Source of the DNA: Thelonectria olida
Lineage: Eukaryota; Ascomycota; Sordariomycetes; Hypocreales; Nectriaceae
Assembly (NCBI GenBank): GCA_020736575.1
Contig: JAGPYM010000008.1
Location: 1,224,001 to 1,288,000 of the forward strand
Direction of reading: 5' to 3'
DNA length: 64,000 nt
Shown: positions 23,504-35,500 of the stretch, one piece after another
Numbering within the stretch: position 1 is the first letter of the stretch
How the letters are laid out: each line of letters begins with the position of its first letter
Made by a program: the position numbers and the translations under genes
Notes under the pieces: generated by a model
Seen by the model: only the letters and a program-made list of their open reading frames with translations
Database searches by the model: none
Told to the model about the DNA's origin: nothing

Positions 23504-26500
23504 CAGATGCCACGACTGAAGAGAAGGCCGAGGAAAAGACTGAGCCCGACGAGAAGCCAGCCACAGACGACAAAGCCAACACTGGAGAGACACCCGCTTC
23601 AGAGGAGTCACCTGCTGAAGAGGAGAAAGGTGACACTCAAGACACGCCCGCTGCGGAGGAAACGCCTGTCGAAGAGGAGAAGCCCGCCACAGAAGACCAG
23701 CCTGATGTGGAGGAGAAGCCTGAGGTTGACGAAAAACCAGCCTCTGAAGAGAAGGCTGAAGACGACGCATCTGCACCAGGCGACAAGGCAGCTTCAGAAG
23801 AAAAGGCTGAAGGCGATACACCTGCACCAGACGACAAGGCAGACGAGTCAACACCTAAGGAAGATCCTCCTCTTCAGGAAGAGGCCCCTGCAGTTGAAGA
23901 GAAGGATCCTCCCAAGGAAGACTCACCAGCGGAACAAGAGCCTCCGAAAGACGATGAGCCGCCCAAGGACGAAGCGCCAGCCGAACCGGAGCCCGCCAAG
24001 GAAGATGACCCAGCTGAGCCCGAGGCTGCTAAGGAAGAAGCACCAGCTGAGCCAGAGCCACCCACAGAAGCTCCACCAGCTGAGGAAGAGCCCGCCAAAG
24101 AAGACGAACCCCCCAAAGATGATCCTCCCGTAGAAGAGCCGGCGCCTCCAAAGGAAGTGAAATTCGTCGACGAAGAGCCCACGACCAAGGAGAAAGACGA
24201 CGACGAGCCAGCTCATTCCAGCAAGTCAAAGAAGAGTAAAAAGGACAAGAAGAAAGAGAAGGAGAAGAAGAAGAAAGAGGAGGAGAAGAAGAAGAAAGAG
24301 GAGGAAAAGAAGAGAAAAGAGAAAGAGGAAGAGAAGAGGAAGGAGAAAGAGGAAGAGAAGAAGAAGGAGAAAGAGAGGGAGAAGGAGAAGGTCGCCTCCA
24401 AGTCTTCCAAGTCTAAGCACAAGAGCAAGTCGAAGTCACACCATGTGGATGAGAAACCAGCCAAACAGGAACCGGAAGAGCCAGCGCCTGACCCTCCAGC
24501 TGAAGACGAAGCCGACAAGACCATTACTGCCCCTGAGCCTGAGCCTGAAGCCTCCGCTGAAGCCAAGGACGAGGGGGAGGTACCCAAGGATGCTCCAGCC
24601 GACGCTGAGGATAAACCTGCAGACGACGCCACGCCTCCCCCGACGGAAGAGTCCCCAGCAACAGATGCCTCAGAGAAGCTGACAGTGGAAGACCCTCCTG
24701 CTGTAGAGGCGCCTCCAACCGAAGAGGAGAAGCCTGCTGAGGATGGCAAGCCCGCGGAAGATGACAAGTCGGCAGAGGACGTTAAGTTTGCTGAAGACAC
24801 GAAGCCTGCTGACGACGCCGAACCTCCCCCGGTAGAAGAGCCTCCAACAAATGAGGCCCCTACGGCTGAGAATGTGGCATCGACCGAGGACAAGGCAACA
24901 GAAGACCCTCCGGCTATAGACGCACCTCCAGCCGAAGAGGAAAAGCCTACTGAAGAAGGCAAACCATCGGAAGAAGACACGCCTGCTGAGGACGCCAAAC
25001 CTGCTGAGGACGAGAAGCCTGCTGAAGACGCCAAGCCTATTGAAGACGAGAAGTCCGCAGAAGACGTCAAGCCTGCCGAGGACGAGAAGCTTGCTGAAGA
25101 CGAGAAGCCTGCAGAGGACGCCAATGTTGAGCCAGAGGAGAAAGCTACTGAGGCCCCGCCCGTGGAGGAGGTTGCTCAGGAGGAAGAGAACTCCAAGGAA
25201 AACGCTGAATCCCCGGAGCCTCCTGCAGAAGCCGTCAAGGCGGGCGACGCAGCAGACGAAGCACCTGTCTCTGGGCCGGAGCCGGAGACTAAGGCTGCGG
25301 AAGAATCTGCAGGGGCTGCATCTTTAGAGCCGACCGAGGAAGCCAAGGAAGATGACTCTAAAGGGCCTGAGTCCGATGCAGTCAAGGAGGAGGCTGTAGA
25401 GGATGAGAAGGCGGCTCCTCCAGCGGACTCTACAGAGAGGGATGTGATTGAAGCGAACTCAAAGCCGGAGGAGGATGCCAAATCGGAAGCATCCGCTCCA
25501 GCTGACGAGCCCGCATCCGCAGAGGAGGATGTGAAGGAGGACGCACCTGGGGAGAAGGAGCCCGAATCCAAAGCAGATGATCACAAGCCTGATGGTGCTC
25601 CTGCCGATGCTTCTCCTGCCGAGGAAGCAAGCAAAGACCAGGATGAGCCAACTCCAGATGCTACGCCTGCTGCCGTTGAAACGAAGACCGAAGAGACGCC
25701 AGCCGAGCCCAAGGCCGAGCCCGAGTTAGAGGATGCCAAAGCCATCCCTGAAGATTCCCCTGCCGAAGAGAAGACTGAGAAGACCGAGGTTCCCACAGCT
25801 GAAGATTCAAAAGATTCTGCTGCCAACGGCGAAGACAGCAAGGCCGCGGAGGACGAAGTCAAGACAAGCGACACACCCCCTGCCGAGGCCGTTGCAGAGG
25901 AGGCAGCCACAACAGAACCTGAGACTGAGGAGACAGGCTCCGGGAGGCCAGTAGGGACCGAAACTTCCGCAACAGAAACCGAACAAGAATCTGAAGTCAA
26001 GCCCTCGGAGCCCGCAGAAGAATCCACTAAGATCGAAGATACTCCCGCCTCTGAGCCAGCCCCTGAACCCGAGGTTGCCACCAAGGATGAGCCCAAAGCC
26101 AAGGAGAAACCCGAGGCGAAAGAAGATCCGCCAGCTGCGGAGAAGAAAGCGGCCACGCCTGATTCATCTATAGAGATGGTAGAGGTAGATGGCTCTGAGA
26201 CTGGCGATGCTCCCGACACCGAGGCCGAAAAGCTTACGCCGCCTGCTCCAGTGGACGATGACAAGATCGAACCTCTTGCTGAGGAGAAGGTCGAGGAGAA
26301 GGCCGCCGATTCTCAGCTTGAGGAGATTGCGGCGAAGGACGAGCATGAGTCCAAGGACGAATCCTCCCCCGCCAAGGAGGAAGTAGCTGCATCTGATCCT
26401 CCGTCAGAGCAGCTAGAAGAAACCCCCACCAAGGACGCCGATGGCCCGGATCCTGCAGATGCCCCCAAGCCTGATTCTGAAATGGCTGTAACACCTCCTG

Positions 26501-29500
26501 CGGACGACGAAAAGACGGATGCTCCTACCGAGGAGGAGACTAAAGAGAAGGCTGCTGAATCTGACGTTGGAGAAGATACCTCAGAACCTTCCGCTGAGAA
26601 GACACTGGTCGAGGACAAGTCAACTGAGGAGAAGCCCACGGAAGGCGAGAAGCCTGATGCTCCAGCCGATAACGAACTCGAGTCAGAATCTGCCGAAGCA
26701 TCTCCTGAACCTCCTGCTGAGAAGGTGTCGACCGAAGAGAAGTCCGCAGAGGAGGCGAAGCCGGAGACTCCTGCCGAAAAGGAGCTTGAATCAGAGCATA
26801 CCAAAGACGCTGCCGAAGTCTCCGCTGAGAAGGAAGCAGAGCCGGGATCAGCGAAGGATGACTTGGTCACCGAAGAGCCCGTTGCACCTGATGCTGACGA
26901 GGTGAACGCTCAGGTTAACGGAGAAGATGGAAAGACCGAAGAGCCTGAAGCTGAGCCTGAGAGCAAGAAAAAGGTCAAGGAAGATCCTCCTGCTGCTGAA
27001 CCCGAGAGCAAGGAAGAGGCAAAGGAAGAACCTCTTGCTGCCGAGTCCGAAGTTAAAAAGGAGGCCAAGGAAGATGCTTCTGTTACTGAGCCCGCGGCTA
27101 AGGAGGAGGTCAAGGAGGAGCCCCCCGCTGCCGAACCCGAGTCCAAGGAGGAGACAAAGGAAGAACTCCCCGTAGCTGAACCTGAGTCTAACGAGGAAGT
27201 AAAGGAAGATACTCCTGTTGCTGAGCCTGAGGCCAAGACTGAGATCAAAGAAGAGCCCCCTGCTTCTGAACCCGATGTCAAGGAAGAAGTCAAAGAGGAA
27301 CCTCCTGCTGCCGAACCCGAGGTCAAAGAGGAGGTCAAGGAAGAGACCCATGCTTCTGAACCCGATGTCAAGGAAGATGTTAAGGAAGAACCTCCTGCTG
27401 CCGAACCCGAAACTAAGGAGGAAGCAAAGGAGGAAACTCCTGCTGCCGAACCCGAGGTCAAAGCGGAGGTCAAGGAAGAGACCCCCGCTTTTGAGCCCGA
27501 GGTCAAGGAAGAGGTCAAGGAGGAGCCCCCCGCTGCCGAACCTGAGTCCAAGGAGGAAGTAAAGGAAGATGCTCCTGCTACCGAAGCCGAGGCCAAGGAG
27601 GAGGTCAAGGAAGAGGTCAAAGAGGAGCCTCCTGCTGCCGAACCCGAGGTCGAAGAGGAGGTCAAGGAAGAGCCCCCTGCTTCTGAGTCCGAGGTCAAGG
27701 AAGAGGCCAAAGAGGAGCCTCCTGCTGCTGAGTCTGAAGTCAAAGAGGAGGCTAAGGAAGATGTTAAGGAAGAACCTCCTGCTGCCGAACCCGAGACTAA
27801 GGATGAGGTTGAAGAAGAGCCCCCTGCTTCTGAGCCCGGCGTCAAGGAAGAGGTCAAAGAGGAGCCTCCTGCTGTTGAGTCTGAAGTCAAAGAGGAGGCT
27901 AAGGAGGAGCCCCCCGCTGCCGAACTCGAGGTCAAGGAGGAAGTGAAGGAGGAACCCCCCACAGCTGAAGCTGACGCCAAGGACGACCCCCCTGCCACTG
28001 AATCTGAAGCCAAAGAAGAGGCCAACGAAGACCCCCCTGCTGCCGAATCTGAGCCTGAGAAGGAGCCTGAGAAGGAGCCTGAAAGCCCTGGAAAGGATGC
28101 AGACGAAGGTGGCGATAAAAAGCCCGAGAAGACTCCTGCTCCGCCAGCGGAATCTGAAGACGAAGCCGAGGAGAAGACCAAGTCTGCTGAAGACACTGCA
28201 ACTACCGACGACAAGCCTGCCGAGGAGGCTACGCCTACACCCGAGAACACTGAACCAGCTGAAGAGGTACCTGTTACTGACAACACACCAGCTGATGAGG
28301 CACCAGCCGTTGTGGAAACTAAGGCGGTCGAAGATTCTTCTGTACCTAATGATCAGCCAGCTGAAGAATCGCCGCCTGCTTCTAAAGAAGAGGAGAAGCC
28401 TATCCAAGAGAAGCCCTCCGAGGAGGTGCCTGCAACTGACGAGAAGCCAGCTGAGGAATCAGGCCCCGCCGAGGACAAACCTGCCGAGGAGGTTCCACCA
28501 CCACCTGTTGAAGAAGAGGTCAAGTCAGCAGAAGAGGCTCCTGCTCCCGAAGAAAAGCCAACGGAAGAAGGACCTCCACCTGACGAAACACCCGCAGAGA
28601 AAGCTCCTCCCGCCCCAGAAGAGCCTGCCGTAACTGAAGAGAAGGCGGTTGATGATGCACCCGCCACTGACAAGCCAGCCGATGAACCAACGTCCCCCGA
28701 GGAGGCTCCGGTTGTTGCAGCAGAGACAGACGACACACCAGCGGGCAAGGAAGTACCTGCCCTAGAGGGAGACGTCAAGCCAGCCGAAGACGCACCCGCG
28801 CCAGTATCCGAGGAAGCCAAACCAACCGACGAGGCTCAAGATCCGCCAGCCCCCGAGACTGAAGCAGAAAAAGCAGCGGAACCAGATAAGCCCAAAGAGG
28901 AGCCCACGGGCGAAGACACGGAGGAGAAAAAAGAAAAAGAAGGTCCAACTGACAAGGACAAAGAAAAAAAAGGTGAGGACCACCATTTATTATACGATAC
29001 CCCTCTTGATTTTCCCCAACCTGTGGGAGTTTCCACTTCGGAGTTACATGACAATTCGGATCACGGTGTTTTGGTGTTACATTCAGACGATACCCAGGCA
29101 CAGCATGACAAGCACCCCGATGGGGAAGACGCAACAGGTATCACTACCGTTAATAATGAAACGATTCGGCCAGAGGTGGTCGTGTCTGTGGAGGAGGAAG
29201 AACATATTGTCCAAGAGGACGAGAGCGCCCCAACCCCCGAAGAGGGTGATAAACCTGTCACAGAAATCACGATGCCAGAGTCACATGAGCCTAGCCAGGG
29301 CAGCAATGCCGACGAAGCGGTCACAGAGCGAGAAAAGGACGCTTTGAATATGAGCACTGCTTCCCAAGAACCAAAGGCAGAGACCCTCGGGGAGCAGCTC
29401 GGGGGGATCAAAGAGGTTCCCGAAGAGCCGGCACCTAAACCAGGTGGTTTGACTGAGGACGTCACTCATCAAGATGATGAAGTTGAGCATGCGCATATTT

Positions 29501-32500
29501 CAGCAACGACCGTTGACCAGTTCGAGCATGAGACACCTGAACCGAACGAGATACAGGAGGAAGTCGCCGACCATCTTTCTACAGAAGCAGAGCATCCCAT
29601 TGGCGATTCCGATGTCGATGCTGGCAACCACGATCATCCCGCTGGAGAAGACACCGCCGAGCTCCCGATCAAAGATGAGCCTTCTGCCCTTACTGCCGAT
29701 GATTTCTCTCAAACTCCAACCGATACCCCTTCTGAGGTCCCCGAACGGTCAGATAACCATGCAAAGCACAGCGACGTCGACCTACCTGAAGATTACTCCG
29801 CGGTCCGGTTGCCTGTGTGCGACATGAACACCACTGAAACACGGACTCAGCCACGGGATGCTCCAACACAAGCACCTGAAGTCACTACGGAGGTGGCTGT
29901 CATACCGGATCAGGCCGAGAGTGGAGAAGACAGTGAAGCCGAACCTGACGAACCTGAGAAGCTTGCCACAGACCCAGTGGACAGCACCCGAGAAGTTGTT
30001 CACAAATACGCCGAACCTGAACCTGTAGTTTCTGTCAGCCAAGACCAGGAGCCACCACCTCACCAAGACGACGATCAGAAGGTATCGCTTGATGCTTCGC
30101 CGGAAATTGCTCCTGAGTCAACAGAAGATTCTGCTATTCTTCGTGCGCAGCCCGATGAGATCGAGCAACACCCGATCTCCCAGCTCCCGATCGCCGAGCC
30201 ACAAGAAATCCCAGAGGAGCCTGCACACGAAGATGTGGTTGCGACTGCTGAACACGCTCAAGAACCTCAAATCGTCATAGAGCACAAGGAGGATCAAGGT
30301 ATCGAGTCCGACATCAAAGCGAAGGCGGTCTTGTCAGAAGATTCTACAACACCGTCTCCGGATCCGATTTTCCTGTCGAAGCCACGTGGGGTTGGTGCAG
30401 AGACTGAAGAGGTCAAGGCTTCTGAAGAAACTTTCGCGGCATCAACTCGCGACCCGATGGTCGCGATGGCTGCACTACCCGAGGAAGACAGCATCGCCGT
30501 ACCTAAGACTGATGTTGGCGAAGACTTGGAGCTTACTAAAGACCCAGTCACTGCAGTCAAGCGCTCGGAGGAGGCAGGAGAGAAGTCTGAGGAGGTGTCG
30601 GTACGTGAACCCGATGCGAAGAACGAAGAGCGAGTCGATTCAAGCACCATGCAAGAAGTTTCGGAGACGGCAGCGCGATCTGAGGCTGCAACGGATTCTG
30701 AGCCTGAGACTGAGAGTGAACTTGCACTATCTCCGAAATCATCTCGGGAGCTTCTGGTGGCAGCTACGGAGCCTCATACCGATGTCGCTACCGAAACGGT
30801 GGTGGACAAGGAGCCAACAGCTGCTGAGCCATCGCAGGATGCAGTGGTTACTGAGATGCCGTCGCCTAAAGAAACGATTCTTGAAGCTGGCTTCCAACCT
30901 GAAGAGGCAATCATGGATCTGTCAGCGGAGCCAGTCATCGCGGTTGTCGAACCAAGGGATGTCAACATCACCCGGCCTGAACTTGGGGAAGAGCAAGAGC
31001 CGGCTGCACCGATGGAAGAAGCTACGGAAAAGCCTGTGATTAGCGATGCTCACCCTCTTCCTGACAAAGGCGTCGAGTCCGATGCGGATGAGCATACGTT
31101 GCCAAACCACATCAAAGAAGCCGTTGTCGTGCACGCCGACCCCAAAGCAATCTCCGACACTGCTTCTGTTGCTTCTGACCAAGCTGGGGACGACATGCCT
31201 AAACGAACTGAGGCGGCCCCACTTTCAGCGCCCTTGCTCCTTAAAGACGATGAAGCTAGCGAGGATCAGGATGTCACTCCAGACACTCTCGACACGTCTC
31301 GTGCACCCGTCCCCAACGTTGCCCAGCCAAAGCCAGAAGAAAACCGTACCGCTCAAGAGTCACCCGTGTCTCACTTACCTAAGCCGGCGTCTGCCACACT
31401 CGACGCAGAGAAGACGGCTGATGGTGACGTCGAGGAGGCAGAGTTGAAGCAATCCATCGCCATCTCCAGGCCCGAATCTCCAGAACTTCCAGGAGACGTC
31501 GCTCAAGCTCCCGAAGCGGGGCCACCCTCTGAAGAGAACAATGACATTGTCTCTCGGGAACTGCCGCCCTCAGACAGCGCTTCAGCACCCGGCTCCGAAA
31601 CAGCCGATGTGGGGGAGGTTGTCGGCGCCGTGAGTCATGTGACCTCGGACCCGGGGACGCTAGTCGGCACTTCCGGACCAGCCACCCCAGATTTATCAGC
31701 TCAAGCTGCTGGAGAAGCTTCTCATCCTGGAGCTGAACCATCTTCACCTGAGAACCTCGAGTCTGCTACTGAGAAGGCTTCCACCAAGGAGCCCGTTGGT
31801 GGCGAAGTGAGCATGCAGGTGCTGGAACAGCTAATTGGTGCCTTGAGACCTGCTTCGCCAGATCTGAGCCGGAAAGTCCAAGAGAAGGCTCACATCGGCG
31901 GAGAAGCGGACTTGCCTGCGGGCCAGCCTGATCCCCATGAGCCATCTGAGAAGGCTGTTGCGAAGGGGCTTGTGCCAATTGAAGATGACTCTGCCTCAGA
32001 ACCGGATGCACCCATCGCCCTGTCCAAGTCAGCCTCGCCAGTGCTAGTCGCCGGGGATGACGGAGAGAAGCATATTGGGGTTGCCAGCCACCCATCCTTG
32101 ATTGGTTTAGACGAGACTCCAGAAAGCCCGTCTCAGGAGGCCACTGCACCCGAAACGCCCATCTCTGGGCATGATTCGGCTTCGGACTCGGAGACTCAGC
32201 AATCAGACCAGCTTTCAAGGCCTATCTCGCCATTTGATGGGGCCAAGGACTCAGGAGACCAGTCTGAGGCCGAAGCAACTCGGCCAAACGAATCGATTCC
32301 AATCTCAACGCCTGCAACTCCAGTTATCACTTCCAAGGACCTTCAAGCGGATGAGCTGTCAGATGATCTGTCCGATGAGGACGACAAAGAGGACGACGAA
32401 GAGGACGAAGAGGAGCTCACGGAGGATCTTGCCGCCACGACGCTAGCCATAACTTCTGAACCTCCGGAGCGTAAAGATCTGGATGATATTGCTGTTTATG

Positions 32501-35500
32501 AGAAGCAAGCTACAGACTCTGAGGAGGAAGCCTCGGGGCACGACTCTACAAAACCTGATCTGTCAACTCTGGAAGATTTGGATGAGGCGATCACCACCGC
32601 TGCCGAGCCAGAGAGTGATGACGAGTCGGAAGAAGACGAGCCCCGGGAGTTACCAGCCACCACTGATCTGACCAAGGAGCCATCTGACGTGGATTCTGAC
32701 GAGGATGCGGACGACGAGTCCAGTGAGGATGAGAGAGGCCACGAGGAGCCTGTTCAATTGCGGCCTTCCACAGTTGTCTCTCAAGAGATCGAGGTAGATG
32801 CCCCGGTCGAAAGCATAACAGAGAAGCAAGGAGTTGAAGACGACCATGCTCTTGTGTCTCCCACGCCAGCGTCTCCGCAGGCTTCAGAGTCTGAATCAGA
32901 TGTCGACTCCGAGGATTCTGCCGAAAGCCAGGACTTGACAACGAACCTTCTTGACCAAGAGTCGCGCGAGGGTGAGACTGGCCAGACTGTAGAGAGCCCC
33001 GTTATTCCTCCAAGTCACTTCAGAGAAGGTGGCGGAAAGGATTCAGAGCTCGACGCAGAGCCTCTCCTACAGGTCGAGAAAGAAGTCGAGGCGAAGGCGT
33101 CTCCTGCAGATCTTCAGGACATTGCAACAGACATTGAAGATGAGGTTAAGGATGTGTCCTCTGATGAAGCTTCCATCCCTCCGCCACCTCAAGAGCCCGC
33201 GTTCTCAGATGTGTCCGACTCTGAGGAAGAAGTTGAGAATGCCCCAAAAGCTGTCCTCGAAAAGGGCCCAATCTCAGAGGCAGATTCCGAAGATGACGAA
33301 AGGGACATTGTCGAAGAGCCTGAGCTGCCAGAAACAGCGCTCAACTCTCTTGAAAGAGATGTTGGTCCAACTCCGCTCGGTGACGATCCGACATCTGCAG
33401 ATGAGTCTGGGTTTGAAGAAGAGCACAGTGCTCATGGGCTCTTGCCAATCGCTTCTCCTGAACACGTTGAGATCCCTGAACCACACCAAAGGCTTCTCGC
33501 TCCTCAAGACGCCCCATCATCGGAGGATGAGTCCGAGTCTGACGAGGAGTCTGGTAACAAGGGACTCTTTGCTGTTGTGGCCTCTGAACAACCCGAGATG
33601 CATGCGCCAAAGGACAGGTTGCTCACTTCTCGAGATGTGCTAACATCGGATAACGAGTCCGGGTCTGATGAAGAGTCTGCTGACCGAAGACTCTTGGTTG
33701 TTGAGACTTCTGAGCAACCCGAGGCGCCTGCGCCACAGTTAGGGTTGCTCGCTTCCCAAGATGCTCCAGCTCTGGATGATGAGTCCGGGTCTGATGAAGA
33801 GCCTGACAACAGAGAACCCTTGGCTGTTGTGACTACCGAACAACCCGAGGCGCCTGCGCCACATGAAGGGTTGCTCACTTCTCAAGATGTTTTGGCATCG
33901 GAAAACGAGTCCGGATCTGATGAAGAGTCTGGTGACCGAGGACTCTTAGCCGTTGCGACTTCTGAGCAACCCAAGGCACCTGCGCCGAAGGAGGATTTAC
34001 TCGCTTCTCAGGATGCCCTGATGTCAGATGACGGCTCCGAGTCTGATGAGGAGTCTGTCGACCGAGGTATCTTAGCCGTTGCGACTCCTGGCCAACCCGA
34101 TGCGCCTGCGCCACAGGAAGAGTTGCTAGATTCTCAAGATGTTCTGGCATCAGACGACGAATCTGAGTCTGATGAGGATCCTACTTCTCGGGGACTTTTG
34201 CCCGTGGCGGCTCCTACGCCAATCGAAACTCTGGAGTCGAGACAAGGGCAACTACCCGGCATTCAAGACATCCCGTTATCCGAAGACGACTCTGAGTCTG
34301 ATGAAGAACCTTCGGCTCAAGGACTCTTGGCTGTGGCGCCCCAGGATCGAGTTGTAGCCTCCGAGCCGACGCAAGGGCATCTACCAGATGCTCAAGATGA
34401 TCTGACATCGGATGATGAGTCCGAAGCTGACAACCCCCTCCTACCCGGAGGCTCTTGTATAGCTCTCGAGATGACTGGTCTAGCGAGGTGCCTGGGCAGA
34501 CGGAGCTTCATCATCCTGTTGAGGAAGAAGCCCAAGCCAGTGAAACTGCTCTTGAGGACTCATCTGAGGAAGAGATCGAGGAGACTGCGAAGGCTTTCAC
34601 CCGTGAGATTGCACCTGAGCAACCCCACGCAGAAGAAGAGAACGACGACGATGATACGGAAGAAGATGAAACAGTCGCAGGTCCCCCGGCAGTTTTGCAA
34701 TCTCTCAGAGTTGAGCAGCCCTCAAGAATCGATGTCTTACCAAAGGCTAGGAGCTCCCATACTTTGGAGAGTTCTCTAGGAAGAGAAGACTTGCCGCAGC
34801 CCGCGCCCCCCTCGCATCAATCATCTAGAGATTCAGACGTCGCACGAGAACGCATGGTGATGGAGGCGGATGGAGCCACTGTTGCTAAGCAAGAAATGCA
34901 AGGATCATGGGCTCCAATGGATGCTGGCTACCATGACCATCCTTCTGCAGAGCCATTTCGCTCAGATCTATCTCGTTCGGATCTATCTCGTTCAGAGCCA
35001 CCTCGCTCAGATCTGTCTCGCTCGGATCTATCTCGTTCAGAGCCACTTCGTTCAGAGCCACCTCGTACGCTCGACACCCAAAGACGTTTACCTCGGTCCC
35101 TGAGGCCACGTCCGGGAACAGAAGTCTATACGAAGGAGCCCATCTTCAGACCGGCAGCAAGCAGAGCGCCTGAAAGTAGACCTCCACTGAGGCACCGCGC
35201 TTTCCAAGCCGAGGCTGGCGAGTCATCCAAAGCTCCTCTTCTCCAAGACTTCAAGCCCTCGACCTCGTTTGTTGAGGAGAGCCCTCGCTCAATGCCACCG
35301 GTCCATCATGAACTCAGGCACTCCAAGGCTTTCATGGAAGATGGGCACTGGCATACTCCTGAAAGTCCAACCACCGAGGTTGACGCCGAGCCTCCGACTC
35401 CTGGCATTGTGACTCCTGACACAGACATGGTTAACTTACAGCGAGCTCGAACGCTTCGGCGCAAGCGCAAGATGTCCATACAGCGCGCCGAGGAGACTGT

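Noticed and set aside
26848..28407. Long minus-strand frames (458 and 519 codons, Ser/Ala/Gly- or Leu/Arg/Phe-rich) antisense to the giant gene
   Set aside because: They arise because complements of GAG, GAA, CCT, GCT and AAG repeats contain no stops; composition mirrors the sense repeats and no start context or domain is present.
34428..34445. Programmed -1 ribosomal frameshifting in the giant gene
   Set aside because: The C-run does not form a standard X-XXY-YYZ slippery heptamer in the reading frame, no stem-loop was evident, and the zero frame yields nonsense-like sequence.
34455..34779. Intron bridging the two frames of the giant gene
   Set aside because: Protein-like sequence is continuous on both sides right up to the C-run and repeat register leaves no room for an intron.
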